Shown: positions 16,133-25,081 of the stretch, one piece after another
How the letters are laid out: each line of letters starts with the position of its first letter
Numbering within the stretch: the first letter of the stretch is position 1
Assembly: GCF_017639205.1 (NCBI RefSeq)
Contig: NZ_CP071139.1
Span: 620,001 to 684,000 of the forward strand
Reading direction: 5' to 3'
Length of the DNA stretch: 64,000 nt
DNA from: Streptomyces nojiriensis
Lineage (GTDB): Bacteria; Actinomycetota; Actinomycetes; Streptomycetales; Streptomycetaceae
Made by a program: the position numbers and the translations under genes
The notes under the pieces: model-generated
The model's input: only the letters and a program-made list of their open reading frames with translations
What the model was told of the DNA's origin: nothing
The model's database searches: none

Positions 16133-18426
16133 CGGCCGAGCGGACCGAGGTGGTGGTGGGCACCACCGATCTGGTGGTCGGCGGGATGACCTGCGCGGCC
16201 TGCGTGAACCGTGTCGAGAAGCGGCTGGCCCGGATCGAGGGCGTGAGCGCCACGGTCAACCTCGCCACGGGGCGGGCCCGGGTGCTGCATCCGTCGCACG
16301 TGACGACGGAGGACCTCGTCTCGGCCGTGGAGCGGGCGGGCTACAGCGCCCAGGTGCCGGCGCCGCCCGAGCCCGCGCAGGACCGGACGCCGTCGGCGGG
16401 GACCGGGGGCTCCCCGGGCGGCGAGGAGAGACGGCGGCTGCTGATCACCGCCCTGCTGTCCGTTCCGGTCCTGGCGCTGTCGATGGCTCCCGCCCTTCAG
16501 TTCCGCAACTGGCAGTGGCTGTGCTTCGTGCTGGCCGCGCCGGTCGCCGTCTGGGGTTCGCTGCCGTTCCACACCCGGGCGGTACGGGGGCTGCGGCACG
16601 CGGCGGCGACGATGGACACCCTGGTGTCGCTGGGCGTGGTCGCCTCCTTCTCCTGGTCGGCGTACGCGCTGTTCCTGGGCGGGGCGGGCGATCCGGGGAT
16701 GCGGATGCCGTTCAGCCTGCTGCCCTCGGCCGGCGGCGAGGTGGCCCACATCTATCTGGAGGCCGCGGTCGGGGTCCCGCTGTTCGTGCTGACCGGGCGT
16801 TTCCTCGAATCCCGGGCCCGCCGTGGCACGGGTGAGGCACTGCGCTCGCTCGCCGGCCTGGCCGCCAAGGACGTGACCGTACGGGAGGACGGCCGCGAGC
16901 GGCTCGTCCCGATCGGGCAGTTGCGGGTGGGGCAGGAGTTCGTCGTCCGGCCGGGCGAGCGGGTCGCGACGGACGGGGTCGTGGCCTCCGGTGGTTCGGC
17001 CGTCGACCTGTCCCTGGTCACCGGCGAGAGCGAGCCCGTCGAGGTGGGCCCCGGCCAGGCGGTGGTCGGCGGTGCGGTCAACGCGGGCGGTCTGCTGATC
17101 GTCCGGGCCACCGCGGTCGGCGCGGACACCCAGCTCGCCCGGATCACCCGCATGGTCACCGAGGCGCAGTCCGGAAAGGCCCGGGCCCAGCGCCTGGCCG
17201 ACACGGTGGCGGGGGTCTTCGTCCCGGTGGTGCTGGCCCTGGCCGTCACCGTTCTCGGCTTCTGGCTCGGTGCCGGGGCCGAGCCGCAGGCGGCCGTCAC
17301 GGCCTGTGTGGCCGTCCTGGTCGTGGCCTGTCCCTGCGCGCTGGGGCTGGCGACCCCCACCGCCCTGCTGGCGGCGACCGGCCGGGGCGCACAGCTGGGT
17401 CTGCTGGTCAGCGGCCCGCGGGCGCTGGAGACCCTGCGGCACGTCGACACCGTGGTCCTGGACAAGACCGGCACGCTGACGACCGGCCGGATGACCGTCG
17501 CCCGCGTGACGGCCGTGCCCGACGGGATGGGCCGGGAGCGGGCCCTGTGGCTGGCCGCTGCGGTGGAGCAGGGTTCCGAGCACCCGCTGGGCCGCGCCGT
17601 GGTCGCGTACGCCCGGCAGGAACCGCCCCTCGGCCCGCCGGCCGAGGTGACCGGGTTCCGGGCCACCGCGGGCATCGGTGTGACCGGGGTGGTGGACGGG
17701 CACCGCGTGGAGGTCTGCGCCGCGGGTGCGGACCTGCATCCGTCGCTGGACCGGGCCCTGGCCGAGGCTGAGGCGGCCGCGCACACGCCGGTCCTGGTCC
17801 GGGTGGACGGCGCCGACCAGGCCCTGATCGCTCTCGGGGACGTCCTGCGCCCGGGCAGCTACCGGGCCGTCGACCGGCTGCGGCGCCTGGGGGTGGAGCC
17901 GGTCCTGGCCACCGGCGACCGTGAGGCCACCGCGGTCCGGGTCGCGGCCGCGCTCGGGATCCGGGACGTACACGCGCACTGCTCGCCCGAGGAAAAGGCG
18001 CGGCTCGTACGGGAGCTGCGCGTTCAGGGGCGACGGGTCGCGGTGATCGGCGACGGGGTGAACGACGCGGGCGCCCTGGCCGGGGCCGACCTCGGCATCG
18101 CCATGGGGAGCGGAACGGACGTGGCCATCGGCGCGGCCGATGTCACGCTGGTACGCGGTGACATCGAGGCGGTCGCCGACGCCGTCGAGCTGGCCCGGCG
18201 GACCCTCAGGACGATCCGGGCCAACCTCGTCTGGGCGTTCGGTTACAACGTCGTCACCGTGCCGCTCGCCGCGGTGGGACTGCTCAACCCGATGGTCGCG
18301 GCCGCCGCGATGTCGGTGAGTTCGCTGATGGTGGTGGCCCACAGTCTCCGGTTGCGCACCTGGCAGCCGGCACCGCACGCACGCCGGGCGCGTACGAGCA
18401 GCCGAACGAGAGGTACGGGGCGATGA
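16129..18426 (+). CDS. copA: Copper-translocating P1B-type ATPase
   Basis: 765 residues. A single N-terminal heavy-metal domain carries GMTCAAC (C22, C25). Eight membrane helices include the CPC motif (C401-P-C403). Catalytic motifs are DKTGT (phosphorylated D445), SEHPLG in the nucleotide domain and GDGVNDA (641-647). The later helices contain YN and MSVSS, the P1B-1 (Cu+) selectivity residues. It exports Cu+ from the cytoplasm. GTG start, overlapping the preceding gene by 4 bases and the next by 4 bases. Confidence 0.9.
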   Translation: MTAERTEVVVGTTDLVVGGMTCAACVNRVEKRLARIEGVSATVNLATGRARVLHPSHVTTEDLVSAVERAGYSAQVPAPPEPAQDRTPSAGTGGSPGGEERRRLLITALLSVPVLALSMAPALQFRNWQWLCFVLAAPVAVWGSLPFHTRAVRGLRHAAATMDTLVSLGVVASFSWSAYALFLGGAGDPGMRMPFSLLPSAGGEVAHIYLEAAVGVPLFVLTGRFLESRARRGTGEALRSLAGLAAKDVTVREDGRERLVPIGQLRVGQEFVVRPGERVATDGVVASGGSAVDLSLVTGESEPVEVGPGQAVVGGAVNAGGLLIVRATAVGADTQLARITRMVTEAQSGKARAQRLADTVAGVFVPVVLALAVTVLGFWLGAGAEPQAAVTACVAVLVVACPCALGLATPTALLAATGRGAQLGLLVSGPRALETLRHVDTVVLDKTGTLTTGRMTVARVTAVPDGMGRERALWLAAAVEQGSEHPLGRAVVAYARQEPPLGPPAEVTGFRATAGIGVTGVVDGHRVEVCAAGADLHPSLDRALAEAEAAAHTPVLVRVDGADQALIALGDVLRPGSYRAVDRLRRLGVEPVLATGDREATAVRVAAALGIRDVHAHCSPEEKARLVRELRVQGRRVAVIGDGVNDAGALAGADLGIAMGSGTDVAIGAADVTLVRGDIEAVADAVELARRTLRTIRANLVWAFGYNVVTVPLAAVGLLNPMVAAAAMSVSSLMVVAHSLRLRTWQPAPHARRARTSSRTRGTGR

Positions 18427-18953
18427 CGGATGCACCTTCGGAACGGACCCCGGGCGGGCGGCTCCCGATCGATCGACGCGTGCGCGAGGGGCTGCGTGCC
18501 GCGATCGTCCCGGTGGCCGCCTGCACGCTCGCGCTGACCGGTCTGACGGCGTGGACCTCGGCCGGCGCCGCGGGCAGCCCGCCGCAGATCGCCGCCGGGA
18601 ACGGCCGCGTCATCCTGCCCGACGGCAGTGGCCGGGACACGGCCGCCTTCTTCGACATCACCAACATCGGTGGCGCGGACGACCAGTTGACCGAGGTGAC
18701 GTCATCCGGCGTCGAGAAGACGCTGCTCAGCCGGCGGGAGAGCTCCGGGCTCGGGGCCGACCTCGTACGGGCGGCGGGTCCGGTGCGGGTGCCCGCGGGC
18801 GGCACCGTCACCATGTCGCCGTTCGACCTGAGCGTCACGACGCGGACGAAGGAGACCCGCTGGCAGGCGGGCGACATGGTGCCGTTCGTCCTGCACTTCC
18901 GCTACAGCGCGCCGGTCGAGTTGATGGCGGTGGTGGTCCGGCCCGGCAGCTGA
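18423..18953 (+). CDS. PCuAC-like (DUF461) exported copper chaperone
   Basis: 176 residues. An N-terminal hydrophobic anchor (about 26-48) precedes a cupredoxin-like PCuAC domain (AAFFDITNIGGADDQL, SGVEKTLL, VRVPAGGTVTMSPF, VPFVLHFRYSAPVELMAVV). Start ATGA overlaps the ATPase stop. The context fits periplasmic-side handling of copper exported by the ATPase. The canonical H-X10-M-X21-H-X-M ligand set is not complete: Met is present in TVTMSPF but no HxM follows. Confidence 0.75.
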   Translation: MTDAPSERTPGGRLPIDRRVREGLRAAIVPVAACTLALTGLTAWTSAGAAGSPPQIAAGNGRVILPDGSGRDTAAFFDITNIGGADDQLTEVTSSGVEKTLLSRRESSGLGADLVRAAGPVRVPAGGTVTMSPFDLSVTTRTKETRWQAGDMVPFVLHFRYSAPVELMAVVVRPGS

Positions 18954-18960
18954 CCCGCTG

Positions 18961-19152
18961 TCGGGCCGCGGCCCGGTCCCGGGGCCGGGGCCGGGGCCGG
19001 TCCGGCCCGACCCCGCGGGAGTCGCCTGGTTCGACTGGCTGGCCGAACCCGAACTCGAGGAGCTCGTCCGCCGCTCCGCGTTCGTACCGGACGCCCGCGA
19101 GGCGTTCGACCGCCATCGCGCCCTGGGCGCCCCGCTCGCGCACGAAGAGTGA
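18961..19152 (+). pseudogene. Start-less open frame, likely gene remnant
   Basis: A frame ending EEL...HRALGAPLAHEE at TGA 19150-19152 reads like a real protein C-terminus (DPAGVAWFDWLAEPELEELV, then RRSAFVPDAREAFDRH), preceded by a Pro-Gly run. No ATG, GTG or TTG lies in frame before an upstream stop. It could be a decayed gene tail or a gene with a rare start. No family recognised. Confidence 0.3.
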
Positions 19153-19173
19153 CGCACGGCCACGGCGTGCACA

Positions 19174-19199
19174 GCTTCAACCCCTTGGGAGAAGGGTAT
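19174..19199 (+). promoter_or_regulatory. SigB-type promoter of the sigma factor gene
   Basis: GCTT (19174-19177), 16 bases, GGGTAT (19194-19199) fits GNNT-N14-16-GGGTAY, the Streptomyces SigB/F-family promoter. It stands 33 bases before the ATG of a SigB-family sigma gene, which suggests autoregulation or control by a related sigma factor. Confidence 0.55.
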
Positions 19200-19231
19200 G
19201 GGGCTCTGAGGGGACACCCCGAGGAGGCTTC

Positions 19232-20095
19232 ATGCCTGCCACTCTCCGTAGCCAGACCGGCTCCGAGCCGCAGGAGACCCGCGAGATTCGCGATCCGCGG
19301 TCCGTGAGCACCGCTGACGCCCACGACCTGTCGGTGACGCTCTTCCGGCGGCTGCACGAACTGGACGAGGGGACCGCGGCGTACTCGTACGTGCGCAACA
19401 CCCTGGTCGAGCTGAATCTGAGCCTGGTCAAGTACGCGGCCACGCGCGTCCGTCACGTCGGCGCGCCGTGGGAAGACGTCCTGCAGGTCGGCACCATCGG
19501 CCTGATCAAGGCCATCAACAGGTTCGACCCGGAGCGCGGGTTCGAGTTCATGTCGTTCGCCCTGCCCACCATCGTGGGAGAGATCAAGCGGTACTTCCGT
19601 GACACGACCTGGGCCGTCCGCGTCCCGCGCCGGCTGCAGGAGCTGCGCATCGACCTGGCCAAGGCGAACGACGCCCTGGAGCAGGAGCTGGGCCACGCGC
19701 CGGGTACGCGGGAGCTCGCCGAACGGCTGGACATCACCCTGGAGGAGGTCCGCGAGGGCCGGCTCGCGGCCAACGGCTTCACCAGCCTGTCCCTCGACGT
19801 ACCCGTGACGGCGGAGGAGGACGAGGCACCTGGCGTGTCCTCCCGGAGCCTCGGCATCGAGGAGAGCCGCTTCGAGACGGTCGAGGACCTGGAATCGCTG
19901 AGGCCGCTGGTGGGAGAGCTGTCCGAACGGGACCGGACGATATTGGCCCTGCGTTTCGGGGAGGAACTGACGCAGGCCGAGATCGGCGAACGCCTGGGCA
20001 TGTCGCAGATGCACGTCTCCCGGCTGCTGAGCCGCATCCTGGCCCGGCTGCGGGAGGGACTGCTCGCCGAGGAACCGCCGGCCGAGACGGCATGA
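19232..20095 (+). CDS. RNA polymerase sigma factor, SigB/SigF/SigG family
   Basis: 287 residues with GAGGAGG 6 bases before the ATG. Regions 2 to 4 are complete (VRNTLVELNLSLVKYA, EDVLQVGTIGLIKAINRFDPE, GEIKRYFRDTTWAVRVPRRLQEL, LTQAEIGERLGMSQMHVSRLL). It is followed by a STAS antagonist and an HATPase, the classic partner-switching set, in the same orientation. Paralogue of the gene at 10162; the two share long identical patches in regions 2 and 3. Confidence 0.9.
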   Translation: MPATLRSQTGSEPQETREIRDPRSVSTADAHDLSVTLFRRLHELDEGTAAYSYVRNTLVELNLSLVKYAATRVRHVGAPWEDVLQVGTIGLIKAINRFDPERGFEFMSFALPTIVGEIKRYFRDTTWAVRVPRRLQELRIDLAKANDALEQELGHAPGTRELAERLDITLEEVREGRLAANGFTSLSLDVPVTAEEDEAPGVSSRSLGIEESRFETVEDLESLRPLVGELSERDRTILALRFGEELTQAEIGERLGMSQMHVSRLLSRILARLREGLLAEEPPAETA

Positions 20096-20196
20096 GGCCC
20101 CCTTGAGGCGTCCCCTCACTTCCGTACGGGACGGACAGGCATGTCGCGCCGGAACCCGGGCAGGTGCAGGGGTGCACGACGGAAGGGTGATGCCGG

Positions 20197-20568
20197 ATGG
20201 TGCCGGAGGCGGAGAGTGAACGCTTCACCGTCGCGGTGGAGACCGTGGACGGGGCGGTCGTCCTCACGCTCGCGGGGGAACTGGACCACGACACGGCGCA
20301 GCCGCTGCGGGACGCGCTGGACGAGGCACTCGTCCCGGGCCGCCGGCTGCTGGTCGATATGGCGGGGCTGGGATTCTGCGACTCCACCGGGCTGAACGTG
20401 CTGCTGAACACGCGCCTCGCGGCACAGGAGGCGGGAGCCGGTCTCGAACTGGCAGGTCTGCACGGACCGGTCGCCCGCATGTTCCGCATCACCGGTGCGG
20501 ACGGTGTGTTCCCCGTCCACGCCGATGTCACGGAGGCCCTGCGGACGCCGCACGGCGAAGGGGCCTGA
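20197..20568 (+). CDS. STAS-domain anti-sigma-factor antagonist
   Basis: 123 residues, a single STAS domain with the phosphorylatable serine in CDSTGLNVLL (about 66). Such proteins, when dephosphorylated, bind the anti-sigma kinase and free the sigma factor. It lies 101 bases after the sigma gene and 5 bases before the HATPase gene, so the partner-switch module is complete apart from a phosphatase. Confidence 0.88.
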   Translation: MVPEAESERFTVAVETVDGAVVLTLAGELDHDTAQPLRDALDEALVPGRRLLVDMAGLGFCDSTGLNVLLNTRLAAQEAGAGLELAGLHGPVARMFRITGADGVFPVHADVTEALRTPHGEGA

Positions 20569-20573
20569 GCGTC

Positions 20574-21023
20574 ATGGAAGAGCGCGGGCCGTCCGACCGG
20601 ATCTGGAGCCTCATGCTGTCCGGAACCACCGATGTCGTCTCGCGCAGCCGTGACTTCGCCCGCCAGGCGCTGACCGCCTGGTGCTGGCTCCCGGGGACGG
20701 GAGAGGTCGACCGCGAGAGCGCCGAGGACGTGCTCCTGCTGGTGTCGGAGGTGGTGGCCAACGCCTGCCTGCACGGTGGCGGACCCCGCGCGCTCGTCCT
20801 CGACTGCTCGGCGGAGCGGCTGCGGATCGAGGTCACGGACGGTAACCCGGCACCGCCGGTGCGCGTGCCGGCACGCGGGCCGGGCGACCGGAGAGGGCCG
20901 GTCGGTCACGGATTGCTGATCGTGGAACGTCTGGCGCGGGCCTGGGGCTCCGAACCGGGGGTGGACGGCAAGCGCGTCTGGTGCGAGGTTCCGTGTCCGC
21001 CGGGGATCCGCGTTCCCGGATGA
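20574..21023 (+). CDS. ATP-binding anti-sigma-like HATPase
   Basis: 149 residues with N box SEVVANACLHGG and G box VGHGLLIVERL. Same family as the proteins at 9699 and 62615. It starts 5 bases after the STAS gene stop, so it is very likely translated from the same message. Predicted serine kinase of the STAS protein and inhibitor of the sigma factor at 19232. Confidence 0.85.
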   Translation: MEERGPSDRIWSLMLSGTTDVVSRSRDFARQALTAWCWLPGTGEVDRESAEDVLLLVSEVVANACLHGGGPRALVLDCSAERLRIEVTDGNPAPPVRVPARGPGDRRGPVGHGLLIVERLARAWGSEPGVDGKRVWCEVPCPPGIRVPG

Positions 21024-21082
21024 CGGTGGCGGGGCTGCCGGGGCACCCGCGCTGCCGGGCCGCCGCGTGTCGCGCGCCGGGG

Positions 21083-21328
21083 TCACACGCCGGGCACGGC
21101 CCGGACGCTCACCCGCGATGCGGGTTCCTGGTGTCCGCCGCTCGCGATCATGCGCACGTCGCCCTGGTCGCTGATCTCCGCCTGCACGATTCCGGTGTCG
21201 TCGGCGTAGATCGGATGGCCGCCGGGGCCGGTCCGGTCGGTGCGGTGTACGAGGACCGATTCCTCGCCACCCGGTACCGCATGGTCAGGGGCGGCGAATA
21301 CCAGTTCGTACCTGCTGTCCCGTCCCAT
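21083..21328 (-). CDS. DUF6296 family protein
   Basis: 81 residues. MGRDSRYELVF, RTGPGGHPIYAD-type core (TGPGGHPIYADDTGIV) and AEISDQGDVRMIASGGHQ match a small family common in Streptomyces. AAGGAGG lies 5 bases before the ATG at 21328. No membrane segment. Function unknown; relatives often sit next to regulatory genes. Confidence 0.7.
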   Translation of the reverse strand: MGRDSRYELVFAAPDHAVPGGEESVLVHRTDRTGPGGHPIYADDTGIVQAEISDQGDVRMIASGGHQEPASRVSVRAVPGV

Positions 21329-21590
21329 TCCGGCCTCCTTCGTGCGAATGCCCTGTCGCCCACCATTATCGGGCAGAGCGACGTGGCCGCGCGCTTCCGG
21401 GCACGGGCGAGAGGGAGGAAGCCTCACCTGTGAGAACGCCCCGCGCACACTCGGGGTTCCGGCTCGCGATGTGATCTTCCCCCACCCCTGCGCGCCTTTC
21501 CGGCACGGCTTTCACCTGCGCATACTCCAGGACCCGCCACGCCCCGAACCGTCGGGGGCGAGGGCCGACCGGATGGAGTTGATCAATCAG

Positions 21591-22496
21591 ATGACGTCGC
21601 ACACGGTCTCCGCGACAGCTTCGGGCACATGGGTGCTCGGCGATCTCACGGTGAACCGGATCGGCTTCGGAGCCATGCGCCTGACCGGCAGCGCGGCCTT
21701 CCACGAGGGCACTCCCAGCGACCGGGGACGGGCGATCGCCGTACTGCGCCGGGCGGTCGAGCTCGGCGTCGACCACATCGACACCGCCGCGTTCTACTTC
21801 TCGCGGCTGCGTTCGGCCAACGAGCTGATCAACTCGGCGCTGGCGCCGTATTCGGACGGCCTCGTCGTCTCCACCAAGGTCGGCCCCGCCCGGGACGCCT
21901 GCGGCGGGTGGGCCGAGTCGGCCCGGCCCGACCAGCTGCGCGGCCAGGTCGAGGAGAACCTGCGCCAGCTCGGCCGGGACCACCTCGACGTGGTGAACCT
22001 CCGCATCATGGGCCAGGAGTCCATCAGCGAGCACTTCGGGGCCCTGTCCGAGCTGCGTGACGCCGGACTGGTCCGCCACCTCGGTATCTCCAACGCCCGC
22101 CCGGAGCATTTGGCCCAGGCCGAGGCGATCGCACCGGTGGTGTGCGTCCAGAACCGCTACGGGATCGACGCGCCCGACCGGGCGGGGATGCTCAGCGCCT
22201 GCGCGGCACGCGGTATCGCCTTCGTGCCCTTCTTCTCCATCGCGGGAGAGGGGGCCGAGTCCGGCGCCGTCCGGACCGAGCACCCCGAGGTCCTCGCCGT
22301 CGCCCGGGCGCACGGCGCGTCACCGGCGCAGGTGCGGCTCGCCTGGATCCTGGGGCAGGGCTCCCACGTACTCGCCATCCCCGGGACGGGCGACCCGGAT
22401 CATCTCGCGGACAACGTGGCGGCGGGGGCGCTCCGGCTGACGCCGGACGAGCTCCGGCTCCTGGACTTGAACAGAACACCGGAACCGCTCACGTAA
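21591..22496 (+). CDS. Aldo/keto reductase
   Basis: 301 residues from the ATG at 21591; the in-frame ATG at 21573 adds six residues. TIM barrel motifs are clear: NRIGFGAMRL, the active-site Asp/Tyr strand VDHIDTAAFY, VVSTKVGP, and the NADPH site IPGTGDPDHLADN. It resembles the AKR branch annotated as oxidoreductase near regulator genes in Streptomyces. Substrate unknown. The 353 bases after it hold no gene; a TTGACA at 22661-22666 may belong to a promoter for the next gene. Confidence 0.85.
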   Translation: MTSHTVSATASGTWVLGDLTVNRIGFGAMRLTGSAAFHEGTPSDRGRAIAVLRRAVELGVDHIDTAAFYFSRLRSANELINSALAPYSDGLVVSTKVGPARDACGGWAESARPDQLRGQVEENLRQLGRDHLDVVNLRIMGQESISEHFGALSELRDAGLVRHLGISNARPEHLAQAEAIAPVVCVQNRYGIDAPDRAGMLSACAARGIAFVPFFSIAGEGAESGAVRTEHPEVLAVARAHGASPAQVRLAWILGQGSHVLAIPGTGDPDHLADNVAAGALRLTPDELRLLDLNRTPEPLT

Positions 22497-22849
22497 AGGT
22501 GTCCGAAGAAATGGTCGGAGCACTCGTTACAGGGCCCTGAACCCGTTCGGCGCAGAGCGGAAGGTGGTCGCGAGGGCGGCACACCCGTGCGGAAGGGCCT
22601 CTGCCTCCGGGCCCGCCAAGGCATGTGCGGCACGCTGGCGCCGTTCGCGTCAGCGCGACATTGACAGATGTCCGATACACGGGAGAGTCACCGATAGATC
22701 CGCATTTCGCAACACGCCCCGAATTGGTGGCTTTTGGTGGCGGTCGGGGGCCAGAGTGTGGCTCCTCGGCAGGACGCCGGGAACGGTTCCAGGCCCACCC
22801 GCCCCGCACGAGGCGGACCGGGCTGCTGTCTGTTGAAGGGGTCATCTTC

Positions 22850-23335
22850 ATGTCTGCTTCTCTCGCCACCCGCCGGTTCGTCGCCGCGTTCCTGGCCGCG
22901 GGCGCCCTCGTCGGCGCCGCCGCCCTCCCGGCCTCCGCCGACGACCACTGGCGCGACCGCGACCACCGGGCTCCGCACTCCTCGATCGTGATCAGCGACG
23001 TCCAGTACGGCACCGCCGGCCGCGACCGCTCCGACCGTGCGCTGAACCGGGAGTGGGTCGAGGTCGAGAACACCGGTCGCAGGAGCGTTAACCTGCGCGG
23101 CTACACCCTCACCGACCGGCAGGGCAACCGCTACCGCTTCGGCGACTTCCGCCTGGACGGCAAGTCCAGCGTGCGGGTCCACACCGGCCAGGGCCGCGAC
23201 ACCCGCCAGGACGTCTACCAGGACCGTCGCCACCAGATCTGGGACGAGCGCGACACCGCCACCCTGCGCGACAACCGCGGCAACGTCCTCGACACCGACT
23301 CCTGGAACGGCCGTCGGCACCACCGCAACGGCTGA
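22850..23335 (+). CDS. Secreted lamin-tail-domain (LTD) protein
   Basis: 161 residues. A signal peptide (ATRRFVAAFLAAGALVGAAALPASA) is followed by one lamin tail domain: SIVISDVQYGTAG, EWVEVENTGRRSVNLRGYTLTD, GNRYRFGDF, TAT LRDNRGNVLDTDSW. Arg and Asp are unusually frequent. Start chosen at the ATG with GAAGGGG upstream. A strong terminator follows. Exported LTD proteins often accompany nucleases or cell-surface enzymes; the role here is unknown. Confidence 0.8.
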   Translation: MSASLATRRFVAAFLAAGALVGAAALPASADDHWRDRDHRAPHSSIVISDVQYGTAGRDRSDRALNREWVEVENTGRRSVNLRGYTLTDRQGNRYRFGDFRLDGKSSVRVHTGQGRDTRQDVYQDRRHQIWDERDTATLRDNRGNVLDTDSWNGRRHHRNG

Positions 23336-23357
23336 CCCGGACGGGTCATCGGCCTGA

Positions 23358-23400
23358 CGCGCGCCCGCACCCCCCGCACGGTGGGGGGTGCGGGCGCGCG
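23358..23400. terminator. Very stable hairpin terminator
   Basis: An 18-bp perfect stem (23358-23375 with 23383-23400) with a 7-base loop GCACGGT stands 23 bases after the LTD gene. No U tract. It is the strongest hairpin noticed in the window. Confidence 0.85.
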
Positions 23401-23476
23401 TCGATATCGGGCTGCGACTGTCAGAGGGGGGTGGCAGGATCATCGGCGGTGATCCGACCACCTACAGGGGGCAGGG

Positions 23477-23761
23477 ATGGGGAGCACGACGTTCGAGTGG
23501 CCGCGCGGCGCGGAGGCACGGGACACGGCGGCGCTGGAGCTGTGGCTGGCCGTGCACGGCTGGGAGGTCGACCCGTCGGTGTTCATGGCCGGCGGACTCG
23601 GCCCGGCCGTGCAGGTGCAGCCGATCGGCGCGGCGGGTCAGGACGGGGAGCCCGGGCTGCTGATCCTGCCGGGCGAGACCGTGGAGTACGCGCGGGACCG
23701 GATCCGGATCGCTCCCCGGGCCGCCGCTCCGACAACCGCCGGGACCGGGCTCAGTACGTGA
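23477..23761 (+). CDS. Hypothetical protein
   Basis: 94 residues, ATG preceded by a G-rich site (CAGGGGGCAGGG). Sequence features are an acidic N-terminal half (WPRGAEARDTAALELWLAVHGWEVD) and a strand-rich end (LLILPGETVEYARDRIRIAPR). No family recognised. Its 3' end overlaps the convergent S66 peptidase gene by 11 bases. Confidence 0.6.
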   Translation: MGSTTFEWPRGAEARDTAALELWLAVHGWEVDPSVFMAGGLGPAVQVQPIGAAGQDGEPGLLILPGETVEYARDRIRIAPRAAAPTTAGTGLST

Positions 23762-24794
23762 CGACGATCCGGCGGGCCGGACCGTCCACCCGGATGCGGC
23801 CTCCGACGGGAACCACCAGCTGCGGGTCGGTGTGGCCGAGGTCGACGTCGAACACGACCATGGTGTCGGGGGCGTACTGACGCATGGCCCGCAGGACGGC
23901 CTCGCGCTGTTGCCGCCGGAAGTCCGCCTTGGCCTCGGCGTCGAGCCGGTGCTCGAACGACCAGCTCTTCGCCCTGCCCATGAGCAGCGCGGGGAACTGC
24001 CGCAGCAGCCCGCGTTCGCCCATGCCGCGCAGGATCCGGTAGACCTCTTCGGCGGGCGGCATCTCCTCGGAGGTCTCCAGGAACAGTACGTTGCCTGCGT
24101 AGGACTCGGCCGGCCCCGCCACGCGGTCGGCCATCAGCAGCCAGGAGATGATCTCCAGGTTGCCGCCCCAGCCGATGCCTTCGACGACCCGGTCGGCGTT
24201 GTGCCAGGACCAGCCGTCGGCGGGTTCCATGACGGGCTCGGATGCGAAGGTCCGCGGGTCGTCCCAGGGGCTGTCGATGTCCCCGCAGGCGCTCGCCGCG
24301 GTGAGTTCGTACTCGCCCGAGGTGAACAGCGCGGCCCGGAGGGAGTCGGCGGTCGACGGGTGCATCGCACCGGGGCGTCCCAACCCGACCATGACCGACC
24401 CGCCGTGGTAGCCGACGATGCCCAAGTCCCGGAGGAACAGCAGCAGGTTGGTGTTGTCGCTGTAGCCGAAGAACGGCTTGGGGTTGGCGCGCAGGAGGTC
24501 GCGGTCGAGGTGGGGCAGGACGGTGATCTGGTCGTCGCCGCCGATGCTGGCGATCACCGCCTTGATGTCGGGGTCCGCGAAGGCCGCGTGGATGTCCGCG
24601 GCGCGCGCTTCGGGCGTCGCACCCATCGTCCGGGTCGTCGGGTATTCCACCGGCTTCAGCCCGAAGTCGTCCTGGAGCCTGCTCAGCCCCAACTCGTAGG
24701 GCAGCGGGAACAGGCCGGGGAGACCGGACGAGGGTGAGATCACGGCGACCCGGTCGCCGGGGCGGGGCTTCACGGGATAACGGGGAATTTCCAT
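23751..24794 (-). CDS. S66 family LD-carboxypeptidase / MccF-like peptidase
   Basis: 347 residues. The family's Ser-Glu-His triad is visible: Ser112 in FFGYSDNT, Glu240 in VLFLETSEE and His321 in LGHTDPQ. The N-terminal RPGDRVAVISPSSG is also typical. S66 enzymes trim tetrapeptide stems of peptidoglycan or hydrolyse microcin C-like nucleotide peptides. No signal peptide, so it acts in the cytoplasm. A C40 cell-wall peptidase is divergent from it. Confidence 0.88.
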   Translation of the reverse strand: MEIPRYPVKPRPGDRVAVISPSSGLPGLFPLPYELGLSRLQDDFGLKPVEYPTTRTMGATPEARAADIHAAFADPDIKAVIASIGGDDQITVLPHLDRDLLRANPKPFFGYSDNTNLLLFLRDLGIVGYHGGSVMVGLGRPGAMHPSTADSLRAALFTSGEYELTAASACGDIDSPWDDPRTFASEPVMEPADGWSWHNADRVVEGIGWGGNLEIISWLLMADRVAGPAESYAGNVLFLETSEEMPPAEEVYRILRGMGERGLLRQFPALLMGRAKSWSFEHRLDAEAKADFRRQQREAVLRAMRQYAPDTMVVFDVDLGHTDPQLVVPVGGRIRVDGPARRIVVTY

Positions 24795-25081
24795 CCGATG
24801 ATCATAGAAGTCGGCGGATCCGACCTCGCGTCAATTATCCGGCGCGAGCCCCCGATGGCACGGTGGACCGGCGTGTCGGGCGCGCCCCTATGGCAATCAT
24901 TCAGCCTTATCATCTCGAATCGAATGCAAAATCGAGACAAATCAGACTGTGTCCCGCGCTGTTCGGTGGATCCCGTCGGAGAAAACTGGTCCGCCGTCAG
25001 AGCCATGACGCATTCGACCGAGAACAGGACCCCGATCACTGATCTGACTGTTGCCTGCCAACCGACCGCGGAGGTGTCACG

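Noticed and set aside
15556..18435. 959-residue minus-strand open frame
   Set aside because: It lies opposite the copper ATPase, which has every family motif; the frame is a Gly/Arg/Pro-rich shadow caused by high GC.
24950..25080. c-di-AMP (ydaO-type) riboswitch before the C40 peptidase gene
   Set aside because: Cell-wall peptidase genes of Streptomyces often have one, but the conserved core segments were not found here.
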